8,673 nt of DNA, taken from the NCBI GenBank assembly GCA_002793745.1, contig PFEE01000013.1, forward strand, positions 361 through 9,033, read 5' to 3'. This document shows, one piece after another, positions 1-7,102 of the stretch. This DNA comes from Candidatus Roizmanbacteria bacterium CG10_big_fil_rev_8_21_14_0_10_45_7. GTDB lineage: Bacteria; Patescibacteriota; Microgenomatia; UBA1406. A program made the position numbers and the translations under genes. Under the pieces are notes generated by a model. That model was not told the origin of the DNA. It did not search any database and saw nothing but the letters and a program-made list of their open reading frames with translations. The stretch's first letter is position 1. Each line of letters starts with the position of its first letter.

Positions 1-2
1 CA

Positions 3-2429
3 TCGAGCGACGACGTTGTAGAAGTTAAATTTAAATATTTAAGTTCAGGATCTAATTTTGGAGACGGATTTTCTATAACTGACGAGAACGCTCCTTTAAA
101 TACAGTTATGCTTTACCCATCTGTTTTTGCTAAATATACTATGTTTTATGTTTGGCAGGGACCCAGTAGCCCTTATTTGCATATTGTGACCTTTCTATGC
201 CCAGCAAGCAACCCAACCTGCTCTAGCGGAAGTTCAACTATAATTTATCAAACATCATCTCATGATTATAATGACCATGTAATTAAAATTACCAGGACTG
301 GATCGAGTTATTCTTTATTTTTTGATGACATCCATCGTTTTGACTCTTCAACAACTACTAGAGTAGCAAGTAATGTGTGGTTTGGACATCCTGAAACCAC
401 TGGCACTTCTGGTACATGGGCCAGTTTTTCGATTGATTATTTGAAAATTGGAATACCTCCCTCTCCGTCCCCAAGCCCTTCGCCCAGCCCTTCTCCATCT
501 CCAACTCCTTCCCCATCTCCGTCCCCCTCCCCTACTCCTACTCCTTTCCCCTACCTATCTCAGAAGGATGTGGCCTGGGCGGAGGATGAGTATGACAGCG
601 CGAGTAGCTGGGCTGGCGTGGCTAAGAGCGGGATAGGGAGATGGGGATGCGCGATCACAAGTGCGGCGATGATATTGCAGAAAAATGGAGTGAAGGCGCT
701 TGACGGAAGTATCGTAGACCCGAGCAAACTAAATACTTGGTTAAAAACGCAAACTGACGGATATATAGGTCCGGGACTCTTGAATTGGCTGGCGATTACA
801 AGGTACACTAAAGAAAGTTATGCGGCCGGTTACGCGAGCACCAAGCTCGAATATAGCCGACCTTCTGCCACCTCGACCCCAGTTTTGCCTACCATTCTCG
901 GACTGCCGGGACATTTTGTCGTGGCGCACGATGAGGACTCGACCAATTGGCAGATTAATGACCCGGCGAGTGAGAGTGCAAAGCTTCTTTCCAAGACTTC
1001 TACGATCAAAAGTATCAACCACTTTACCCCATCGCTTACTGATTTGTCGTACATGATGTTCGTCACAAATGGGAGTGTGACAGGCGATTTGAAAGATGAA
1101 AATGGCGACATCGTGGAGATTGACTGGACCGACGAGTATTTGAGTGATGACATGGAGGGAGGAGATGGTGAGATTGTTAGAACCGGGATGCTGGCTAAAC
1201 CTAGCTCGGGAACATATCAGCTTACAGCTACCCAGCCGGAGTCAGGCGCAAACTCATTTCAAATTTATCTTTACGATAATCTGGCGGCGGCAACTTTACA
1301 AACATATACCCTGTCGGGAGCGAGTACTCTCTTTGAGATCACGTATGGGAGCGATCCAAGTGAGGAGCGAACAAGCGCCAAGGTGGATCAAACTCCCCCC
1401 GTCCTCTCTAATGCGCCCTCGCCAAGCGCAAATCCCACCAATAGTTTGACCCAGAACTGGAACTGGAACGCGGCGAGTGATGATGATAGTGGGGTGGCAG
1501 GGTATAGCACGCGATCGTATAATGTTACTGCTAACAGTTATTTAGATGATTGGCTTTGGATCGGAGACGTTCTCTCTACCACCACCAATTTGGCTGAAGG
1601 CAAATGGCAACTGGATTTGAAAGCTAAAGACAGCGCGGGAAACGAGAGCAGCGTGGGGAGCTCGGAGACTGTGACTATTGATACAACCGCGCCAACGCTA
1701 TCATCACAAACAACTCTGAATACTACTTGGTACAAAACTGCACCCACCGTGACTTTTGAGTATAGTGATGCCAATATGCTTGGCACTTATGTGGCGCCAA
1801 CCTGCGAGATTACAACTGAGAGTTCTGCATCGTACTGCTGGGTGAAGCCATATATTTGCGACACCGCAGGCAACTGTAATAATGACCAGAAATTTTCGCA
1901 GAATATCAAACTGGATTTGACTAAACCGACCATATCTCTAAATGTATGGGGGAGTGAACTAAAAGGAACCGCAAGCGATAGTTTGTCGGGAGTGGCTAAA
2001 GTGGTTATCCAACTCACGAAACCTGGCGCAACCGAGGAGACTATTGCTGCGACTGGGACAACTAACTGGAACTATGTAATTGATAAGGCTCAAATTGGTT
2101 CCTACACCGTAAAAGTTATGGCGTATGACAACGCCGACAATATTAGTAGCAGTGTTGAGCGAACATACGACATTAACGCTAGTGATCCTGCCCAAACGTC
2201 CTCCACCTCACCAACTCCCACACCTACCCCATCTCCCCTTGCACAAGTGCTTGGTACAAATATCACTCTCTCGCCAATTCCGACATCGTCCCCTTCTCCC
2301 GCACCTTTCCCTGAGCCGAGTGGAGCAGTACTAGGTGAGGCGACGATTCCTAGAAAAATGAGTTATCGATGGCTCTGGCTGATGGCACCAATTAGCCTGA
2401 TAGTATACCTACTGGCTCTCAAAAAGTGA
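3..2429 (+). CDS. Surface protein with C39-like peptidase, LamG-like and Ig-like domains, C-terminal anchor (5' partial)
   Basis: The frame is open from the window edge at base 3, so the true start and any signal peptide lie to the left; the ATG at 108 is probably internal. Order by nucleotide: beta-rich LamG/concanavalin-like region to about 450; Pro-Ser linker 456-551; C39-like (papain-fold) peptidase about 552-1065; beta region about 1090-1380; Ig-like repeats about 1386-1680, 1680-1914 and 1914-2175, each beginning near a D-T/Q-T/K-P motif; a second Pro/Ser/Thr stretch with two VLG motifs; one C-terminal membrane helix ending in Leu-Lys-Lys. The peptidase shows Gln (561-563), Cys in GRWGCAITS (648-650), His in PGHFVV (912-914) and Asp in INDP (960-962), the expected oxyanion/Cys/His/Asp set. 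The second Ig-like repeat has four Cys, suggesting disulfides outside the membrane. Inferred role: anchored surface enzyme or adhesin cleaving peptides or cell-wall material; substrate unknown. The 3' end overlaps the convergent glycosyltransferase gene by 67 bp. Confidence 0.85.
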   Translation, partial: SSDDVVEVKFKYLSSGSNFGDGFSITDENAPLNTVMLYPSVFAKYTMFYVWQGPSSPYLHIVTFLCPASNPTCSSGSSTIIYQTSSHDYNDHVIKITRTGSSYSLFFDDIHRFDSSTTTRVASNVWFGHPETTGTSGTWASFSIDYLKIGIPPSPSPSPSPSPSPSPTPSPSPSPSPTPTPFPYLSQKDVAWAEDEYDSASSWAGVAKSGIGRWGCAITSAAMILQKNGVKALDGSIVDPSKLNTWLKTQTDGYIGPGLLNWLAITRYTKESYAAGYASTKLEYSRPSATSTPVLPTILGLPGHFVVAHDEDSTNWQINDPASESAKLLSKTSTIKSINHFTPSLTDLSYMMFVTNGSVTGDLKDENGDIVEIDWTDEYLSDDMEGGDGEIVRTGMLAKPSSGTYQLTATQPESGANSFQIYLYDNLAAATLQTYTLSGASTLFEITYGSDPSEERTSAKVDQTPPVLSNAPSPSANPTNSLTQNWNWNAASDDDSGVAGYSTRSYNVTANSYLDDWLWIGDVLSTTTNLAEGKWQLDLKAKDSAGNESSVGSSETVTIDTTAPTLSSQTTLNTTWYKTAPTVTFEYSDANMLGTYVAPTCEITTESSASYCWVKPYICDTAGNCNNDQKFSQNIKLDLTKPTISLNVWGSELKGTASDSLSGVAKVVIQLTKPGATEETIAATGTTNWNYVIDKAQIGSYTVKVMAYDNADNISSSVERTYDINASDPAQTSSTSPTPTPTPSPLAQVLGTNITLSPIPTSSPSPAPFPEPSGAVLGEATIPRKMSYRWLWLMAPISLIVYLLALKK
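456..551 (+). repeat. Pro-Ser/Thr low-complexity linker tract
   Basis: A pyrimidine-rich run of about 32 codons alternates CCN (Pro) with TCN/ACT (Ser/Thr), giving a PSPSPS...PTPTP linker between the LamG-like domain and the peptidase domain. Such tracts are extended spacers in surface proteins, may be O-glycosylated, and are prone to length change by slippage. A shorter, less regular stretch of the same kind occurs near 2200-2320, before the membrane anchor. Confidence 0.9.
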
Positions 2430-3286
2430 CCTCCTAGCAATAAATCTTTGATGTTTTTGAGAGTGTCGAGAATTTTGAGGCGAGTGACGTGGAAGTGTTC
2501 TCTTGGTTTGAGAATGGCGCGATACTTTTTAATGAGTGAGAAAATCTCGGTGATGAAGCGACCGTCATTTATGGCGGCAGAGGTATTGGAGCTCGCGTGG
2601 GTGCGAAAAGAGCAAAGTGGCTGGTGAACATAGACCAGATCACCAAACTGCAGGAGGCGGATCCAGTACTCAAAATCGGCAAACTGAGAAAATTGAGGGT
2701 CGTAGCCGCCTGCATTTTTCACTAATTTAGTGGGGTAAAGTACGGCCGTAGGCTCGCCAATTTTATTTTCTCGTAGGGTGGTCAAAATCCAATGGGCGTG
2801 TTTTTTACCAAGCTCTACAGTACTTTTGCTAGCAAAGCCCATTTTCTTGATTATCCTGCCCTTTTCATTGATAAATTTGCGCTGACAAGTGATGAGAGTA
2901 GCAGCGGGGTGAGCAAGCGCGGCTTTGATTAGTTGGGTGATGCAGGTGGGCGCAAGGAGATCATCGGAGGAGAGGAATTTAATATATTCCCCTTTCGCCT
3001 GTTTTACGATGTAGTTCCAACCACCGATCATGCCGTGATTATTATTGGTACGAATAATGCGGAGCCGGGGATCAGAGTATTGTTTGAGTAGTGCGGGAGT
3101 ATCATCGGTACTAGCGTCGTCGTGGACAATAATTTCGATGTTTGGATATGTTTGAGCGAGAGCAGAGTCGAGAGCTTGACCTAAGTATTTGGCACGATTG
3201 TAAGTAGGGATCAGAAGAGAAACCATGGGTAATTTAGATTTACTACTATAATTCGAATTATGGTAGTGAGTGTTATTTTGTTTCAT
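2363..3286 (-). CDS. Family 2 glycosyltransferase (GT-A fold)
   Basis: A 307-residue protein with a typical GT2 catalytic half. It has VSLLIPTYNRA at residues 22-32, the nucleotide-binding acidic pair in HDDASTDDT (55-63), an SSDD metal-binding motif (106-109) and FADFEYWIR (202-210) at the usual position of the catalytic-base region. It should transfer a sugar from a nucleotide donor to a glycan or lipid-linked acceptor on the cytoplasmic face of the membrane; donor and acceptor cannot be read from sequence. No obvious membrane segment is seen. It is last of the four-gene minus-strand cluster and its ATG overlaps the nucleotidyltransferase stop by 14 nt. Residues 1-20 are polar and Asn/His/Ser-rich and are encoded partly by a near-perfect palindrome. 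An internal ATG (Met21, codon 3224-3226) is an alternative start. Neither start has a clear Shine-Dalgarno sequence. The 3' end runs 67 bp into the convergent surface-protein gene. Confidence 0.9.
   Translation of the reverse strand: MKQNNTHYHNSNYSSKSKLPMVSLLIPTYNRAKYLGQALDSALAQTYPNIEIIVHDDASTDDTPALLKQYSDPRLRIIRTNNNHGMIGGWNYIVKQAKGEYIKFLSSDDLLAPTCITQLIKAALAHPAATLITCQRKFINEKGRIIKKMGFASKSTVELGKKHAHWILTTLRENKIGEPTAVLYPTKLVKNAGGYDPQFSQFADFEYWIRLLQFGDLVYVHQPLCSFRTHASSNTSAAINDGRFITEIFSLIKKYRAILKPREHFHVTRLKILDTLKNIKDLLLGGHFLRASRYTIRLIGAISQSHR
3242..3267. repeat. 26-bp near-perfect palindrome at the nucleotidyltransferase/GT2 junction
   Basis: Two 13-base arms meet without a spacer at 3254/3255, with the perfect core ATAATTC/GAATTAT and outer ACTAC/GTAGT. 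Only one of the 13 base pairs is mismatched (T3247 against G3262). It lies just after the nucleotidyltransferase stop (3273-3275 on the minus strand) and before the internal ATG of the glycosyltransferase at 3226. It could be an operator-like dyad or a chance effect of Asn/Tyr/Ser codons. Confidence 0.7.
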
Positions 3287-3962
3287 GTTGCTTGATGAAG
3301 GATTCGGCGCGCTCGTAGTCAGCGGGGATGCCGATATCGAGACAATGAGAGCCTGCTAGTTCTACGGCGTAAGCGGGATTGCTCCCGCAATATTCATGCA
3401 GGGAGGCGCCAAAGAGTGGGTTGGGTTTGAGCGCGCGCGCGACTCTAACTGTCAGCTTGCCCATAGCCCAGGTCCATTTAGTTTTGGGTTTGGCAACTTT
3501 TACTTCGATAGATTGAATCCTATTTTTTTGGTCGATGACAACACTATCAAAAAGTTGAGGCGTGCCGGTGTCAAAGAGACCGAGAACCAGCTCGCCCTTT
3601 AATTGGTCTAGCTGGGCAAAACCATCTTTGGGGTACCAGATAGTGTCGGGGAGCCCAAAATAAAGCTCGTCGTCTTCCCGTAAAAATTGCTGTGGGAGGA
3701 CGATACCATCAAGGAGTCCTCGGCGCGGACGGACTAGGAAAATGAGGTGGCTGGCATAGGGAGATTTGGTGGACAAATAGCGGATAAGATCGGTTTTGTC
3801 TTCCGCCGTGTTGATAAAAATTTTGGTAATGCCCGCAAGAATCATCCGCTCGATCAAATATTCGATGACGGCGCGGCGGGCAACGGGTGCTAGCTCTTTG
3901 GAGAAGCCAAGTGGTTGAAGTCTAGTGCCTAAACCTCCTGCTGGGATTGAGCCGTATTTCAT
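3273..3962 (-). CDS. Sugar-phosphate nucleotidyltransferase (NTP_transferase family)
   Basis: A 229-residue protein of the family that joins a sugar 1-phosphate to an NTP, making NDP-sugar and pyrophosphate. The signature loop is AGGLGTRLQP (residues 8-17), followed by SKELAPV with the conserved Lys22. LLDGI (83-87) fits the substrate-proximal strand, LPD (104-106) the metal-binding Asp, and DIGIPADY (209-216) the conserved C-terminal motif. The pattern resembles RmlA- and GalU-like enzymes, but those are usually around 290 residues, so this is a compact version without a C-terminal extension. The exact sugar and nucleotide are not determinable. Its ATG shares an ATGA with the flippase stop (4-nt overlap, 3959-3962), suggesting translational coupling. 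It overlaps the downstream glycosyltransferase start by 14 nt, so it probably supplies that enzyme's activated donor or another precursor of the same glycan. Confidence 0.88.
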   Translation of the reverse strand: MKYGSIPAGGLGTRLQPLGFSKELAPVARRAVIEYLIERMILAGITKIFINTAEDKTDLIRYLSTKSPYASHLIFLVRPRRGLLDGIVLPQQFLREDDELYFGLPDTIWYPKDGFAQLDQLKGELVLGLFDTGTPQLFDSVVIDQKNRIQSIEVKVAKPKTKWTWAMGKLTVRVARALKPNPLFGASLHEYCGSNPAYAVELAGSHCLDIGIPADYERAESFIKQHETK

Positions 3963-5173
3963 AGGCTTGATTTTAACACGTTCTCAGTTACAATTAGGAG
4001 AATTGGGGTGGTGAGGGAGAGCGCGATGAGGGCACCGTAAACGGGAGCGAAAAGACCATATCTGGGAAAGAGGAAAAGTGCCAGTGAGATCTCGATAAAA
4101 GTAGTGAAAAAAGCAAAAAATGATGCAGTGACAGGATGACCTTGACCTTCTAAAAGAGTACTAGGCAGAGGAGTCAGGAGCAAGATAGCAAAATACCAAA
4201 CAAAAATATTGAGCACTAAATCAACTAAACTCACAAGTTCGGGAGAGTGTAACCACCAGGAGAGAAAGACAAAACCAAAAAGATGGTAAAGATAAACCCC
4301 CAAAAATCCTAAGCCTAAGAGTGAGCATTGAAGCCGATGGTATAGCCTACGAAAACTGGGATCTAGCTTGGCAGTGGCTGAGGCTGGATAAATAGCTGTT
4401 GCTAGCTGGACCACACCCCCTACTAATTTTTGCACTAACCCCTGCCCAATGACATAGGCTGACAACGTCAGGGGTGAGAGACTTGCGAGTAAATATTTGG
4501 CATATTGCGACTGCACCTGACCAACGAGCTTACCACCCCAATTTTTGAGGCCAAAATCTACGAGTGAGCGGGCGATAGCTAGCGAGACTTTACCCCTCCT
4601 AGGATGAGGAAAAAATTTGAGTGAAAAATAAGCGAGAGGTAATAAAGTAATGAGGTAAGAAAGTAACTGGGCAATGAGTATTATAGCTATCCCCTGCCCT
4701 ATCCAGGCTAAATAGGCAGCAAGCAAAGTGTTACCTGTGCCGATAATAAAAGTCTTGGTATTAAAATAACCAAAGTGTCCCTCTGCCTGAGGTAAAGTGA
4801 GATAGTGACTAACTAGATTGTTTGCAAGGGCTGTGGTAAAGACGAGAAGTAAGATAGGGGGAGAGACATGCGCAAAAGAAACCATAATGGTTCCAATAAT
4901 CCCCGCGACTACTCCAGAACTAATAAAAAGAATGCTCGAAGTCACCCAAAGCGAGAGAGATTTGGTCTGTACGAGAGAGCGGACAACTGCTTGGGGAAGC
5001 CCGAAATTGATCGCTGATGCAACGGCAAGACCGGCAATAATCAAACTATACTGACTAAATTGTGTAATACCTAATGAGTGTAAGAGAATGGGAGTACTCA
5101 AAAAGCTGGCAACTATAAGATAAAAATACCCTGCTAAATTCCAGAGAGTGGCTCGTGTGAGAGAGTAGTGCAT
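3959..5173 (-). CDS. Polytopic polysaccharide flippase (Wzx/MATE-like)
   Basis: About 404 residues, overwhelmingly hydrophobic, with roughly twelve predicted membrane segments. The N-terminal pattern (TLWNLAGYFYLIVASFLSTP, then a helix with GLAVASAINFGLPQAVVRSL) is characteristic of Wzx-type polysaccharide exporters of the MOP superfamily, which flip lipid-linked oligosaccharides across the membrane. Polar residues within the helices and basic cytoplasmic loops (HPRRGK near residue 192) fit that fold. I chose the ATG at 5173 because it follows the signal peptidase stop as TAA-A-ATG. A GTG at 5191, six codons upstream, is possible and would overlap lepB by 17 nt; an AAAGG lies directly against it, too close for a normal ribosome site. 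The 3' end overlaps the nucleotidyltransferase start by 4 nt (ATGA). The context suggests it exports the glycan made by the two downstream enzymes. The family call is by pattern, not alignment. Confidence 0.85.
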   Translation of the reverse strand: MHYSLTRATLWNLAGYFYLIVASFLSTPILLHSLGITQFSQYSLIIAGLAVASAINFGLPQAVVRSLVQTKSLSLWVTSSILFISSGVVAGIIGTIMVSFAHVSPPILLLVFTTALANNLVSHYLTLPQAEGHFGYFNTKTFIIGTGNTLLAAYLAWIGQGIAIILIAQLLSYLITLLPLAYFSLKFFPHPRRGKVSLAIARSLVDFGLKNWGGKLVGQVQSQYAKYLLASLSPLTLSAYVIGQGLVQKLVGGVVQLATAIYPASATAKLDPSFRRLYHRLQCSLLGLGFLGVYLYHLFGFVFLSWWLHSPELVSLVDLVLNIFVWYFAILLLTPLPSTLLEGQGHPVTASFFAFFTTFIEISLALFLFPRYGLFAPVYGALIALSLTTPILLIVTENVLKSSL

Positions 5174-5174
5174 T

Positions 5175-5771
5175 TTAGCGGGCAATAGCACCCTTTACGC
5201 TACCCATGGTGAGCTCGTCCTCGGCTGTAGGGACAAGTCCAAATTCACTCAGTGGCCAGTAGCGGAAAAATGCACGTCCGACAATCTCCCCAGCCGTAAT
5301 TAGCCCCCATTCACGAGAGTCTGACGAGTGATTACGATTATCTCCCATGACGAAGTATTGAGAGGTGGGAACTTCGATTTCTGCTCCTTCGTGGAGGAAT
5401 TTTCCTGGTAAAACATGTCCTGGGTTATTGATATATTGTTCTAGTAATTGTGTACCGTTTAAATAGACATGACCACCAGAGATGTTGATAAGATCCCCTG
5501 GAATCCCAATAATACGCTTAATAAAATCTACCCTTTCATCTTGAGGAGAATGAAAAACTATCACGTCTCCACGGCTGGGATTGTGGATGCGATAGGAGAT
5601 TTTGTCGGTCAAGATATACTCGCGATGGTGAAAATTGGGCTCCATAGACTGGCCATCTACCTGATGAGGTTGGAATAAAAAGATATAGACAACGGCAAAA
5701 ATTGCCAAAGAAACAACGATTGTCTCCAAAAAATCTAAGAATAATAACCATAATGAACGTAAAAAGAACAT
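5175..5771 (-). CDS. lepB: Signal peptidase I
   Basis: A 198-residue type I signal peptidase with one N-terminal membrane helix (about residues 8-33) and the catalytic domain outside. The nucleophile is Ser42 in DGQSMEPN; the general base is Lys85 in DFIKRIIGIPGD; the conserved box GDNRNHSSDSREWG is at 143-156. All catalytic features are intact and the length is normal for Gram-positive-like enzymes. It removes signal peptides from secreted and surface proteins after Sec export. It is the first gene of the minus-strand cluster, 34 bp from the divergent DUF4012 start, and its TAA is 1 nt from the ATG chosen for the flippase. No Shine-Dalgarno is visible; a CATAAT (5798-5803 on the minus strand) could be its -10 but lacks a good -35. 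Whether it is the sole signal peptidase of the cell or dedicated to cargo encoded nearby is unknown. Confidence 0.95.
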   Translation of the reverse strand: MFFLRSLWLLFLDFLETIVVSLAIFAVVYIFLFQPHQVDGQSMEPNFHHREYILTDKISYRIHNPSRGDVIVFHSPQDERVDFIKRIIGIPGDLINISGGHVYLNGTQLLEQYINNPGHVLPGKFLHEGAEIEVPTSQYFVMGDNRNHSSDSREWGLITAGEIVGRAFFRYWPLSEFGLVPTAEDELTMGSVKGAIAR

Positions 5772-5790
5772 AAGTTAAGCTTACATGCCA

Positions 5791-5799
5791 TGCTAAAAT
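5791..5799 (+). promoter_or_regulatory. Extended -10 promoter, probably giving leaderless DUF4012 mRNA
   Basis: TGCTAAAAT matches an extended -10 (TGnTATAAT) with one mismatch. Initiation about 7 nt after the hexamer would fall at 5805-5807, on the DUF4012 ATG (5806), so the transcript would be leaderless; this agrees with the lack of a Shine-Dalgarno. No convincing -35 is seen, which extended -10 promoters can tolerate. The 34-bp divergent spacer leaves little room, so the lepB promoter probably overlaps it. Confidence 0.5.
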
Positions 5800-5805
5800 T
5801 ATGCA

Positions 5806-7101
5806 ATGATCAAGTTAGTTGCCCTGATTTTAACTTTATTCTCATTCCGTAGTTACTTACTGGGTTATGACCATCCAACTTCATATCTAATTCTTCTCCA
5901 AAATGATGCCGAAATGCGAGCTAATGGAGGGTTTTTTGGCTCTTATGCGGTGGCAACACTTGACCAAGGAAAGCTAAACCTCAGATTTCAGGACATTTAC
6001 GTGCCTGATGGACAACTGGGGCCTGGACACGTGAATGCACCAAAACCAATTGATGAGGCTTTTGGCAAAGGGGGGTTATATTTACGTGATACTGACTGGG
6101 ATCCTGATTTTGTAAATGCTTCAAAAACAATAAGGTGGTTTTTTGATAAAGGCGGAGAAATTAAACCTGATGTTATGCTGACAGTGAGTCTGACGACTAT
6201 TAAAAATATTTTGCATGTGATAGGTCCAATTACTATCCCTGATTATGATATGATTCTGACTGAAGAGAATATTTTTAACTTGTTACAGGCGAAGATAGAA
6301 ACAGATTTTTTCCCTGGGTCTACACAAAAGAAAGATATTTTAACTAACGTAGGACAAGTTTTTTGGACTAAGATCAAATATTTGGCATTGCCAACGAAAA
6401 TAAAAGTTGCGAATATTTTGTGGGATGAGTTACTACATAAGAATATCTTGGTGAATACTATCAATCCCCAATTACAGACGAAACTAGAACAAAATCAAAT
6501 AGCTGGCAAACTAACTTTCCCTTCGTGTCAAAATGGAGCCAACGAATGCCTGTTGGATGTATTTTTATCTGTTGAAACAAATCTTGGAGCTAACAAGGCA
6601 AATTGCTGCACAAAGACAAGAACTACCCATACAATTTACCCAAATAGTAAGACCATTAAGCATGATATTAAGATTGTTTATATCAATAATTCAAGTCATG
6701 AAAACCCAAAATTGCCTAGTTTTTTTGGCGGAAATTATATTGATTACGTGAGGTTGTATATCCCAAAAAGTGCCGAAAATTTGATTGTCACGGCTAGCCC
6801 TACCCTACCCACTACTCTTGCTGGTTATCCCAAACCATACACTGATAATTCTGAAAGACTGGATGTGAGTGATTATTTTTTGTTTAAAGTTATTGGCTTA
6901 TTCCATATTACTAGGGCAGGAACCACGAGCAATATTAAGATTAGTTATGATCTGCCCAGTAACGCCAAGGACTATGAGCTACACATTCTCAAACAAAATG
7001 GCATGCATGTCTCGACGCAGGAGGTTAGATTTAAAAATAAGATTGCCACTACCGAACTTGAGAATGACTGGGTATTTTCTGGTAAAATAGATGAATATTA
7101 A
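5806..7101 (+). CDS. DUF4012 domain-containing extracytoplasmic protein
   Basis: A 431-residue protein carrying the family hallmark near the N-terminus: LILLQNDAEMRANGGFFGSY (residues 28-47), followed by a region typical of DUF4012 (PDGQLGPGHVNAPKPIDEAF, then DTDWDPDFVNASKTIRWFF). A hydrophobic N-terminus (residues 2-20) is either a signal peptide or a membrane anchor, placing the rest outside the cytoplasm. A cluster of four Cys in the middle (codons within about 6525-6610) suggests disulfides. The C-terminal third looks beta-rich. DUF4012 proteins are frequent in Patescibacteria and Actinobacteria, often near cell-envelope polysaccharide genes; no biochemical function is established that I can name. 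Many relatives have a longer N-terminal region before the hallmark, so this is a short-headed version. It is AT-rich (about 32% GC by hand count over 6241-6360). The tRNA-Val gene begins 1 nt after its stop. Confidence 0.85.
   Translation: MIKLVALILTLFSFRSYLLGYDHPTSYLILLQNDAEMRANGGFFGSYAVATLDQGKLNLRFQDIYVPDGQLGPGHVNAPKPIDEAFGKGGLYLRDTDWDPDFVNASKTIRWFFDKGGEIKPDVMLTVSLTTIKNILHVIGPITIPDYDMILTEENIFNLLQAKIETDFFPGSTQKKDILTNVGQVFWTKIKYLALPTKIKVANILWDELLHKNILVNTINPQLQTKLEQNQIAGKLTFPSCQNGANECLLDVFLSVETNLGANKANCCTKTRTTHTIYPNSKTIKHDIKIVYINNSSHENPKLPSFFGGNYIDYVRLYIPKSAENLIVTASPTLPTTLAGYPKPYTDNSERLDVSDYFLFKVIGLFHITRAGTTSNIKISYDLPSNAKDYELHILKQNGMHVSTQEVRFKNKIATTELENDWVFSGKIDEY
7058..7088 (+). promoter_or_regulatory. 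Putative tRNA-Val promoter inside the DUF4012 3' end
   Basis: TTGAGA (7058-7063, five of six -35 bases) is followed after 19 bp by an extended -10, TGGTAAAAT (7080-7088). Initiation about 7 nt downstream would be near 7095, leaving a leader of about 8 nt before the tRNA at 7103. The -10 has the same TGnTAAAAT form as the one before DUF4012. The spacer is longer than the ideal 17 bp. Readthrough from DUF4012 is an additional or alternative source of the tRNA. Confidence 0.5.
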
Positions 7102-7102
7102 T

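Noticed and set aside
448..1449. Several open frames on both strands overlapping the surface-protein gene
   Set aside because: They are shadows of the long frame, with arginine/proline/serine-rich translations and no recognisable domain.
2331..2353. CTAGG/CCTAG pair near the end of the surface-protein gene as a possible terminator
   Set aside because: Five base pairs with a 13-base loop and no T-run; not supported.
3431..3441. Alternating GCGCGCGCGCG run
   Set aside because: It is only 11 bases and is explained by consecutive Arg/Ala codons of the nucleotidyltransferase; too short to claim a Z-DNA or regulatory element.
5171..5191. GTG start at 5191 for the flippase
   Set aside because: It would overlap lepB by 17 nt and its purine run touches the codon; the ATG right after the lepB stop is simpler, though the GTG is not excluded.
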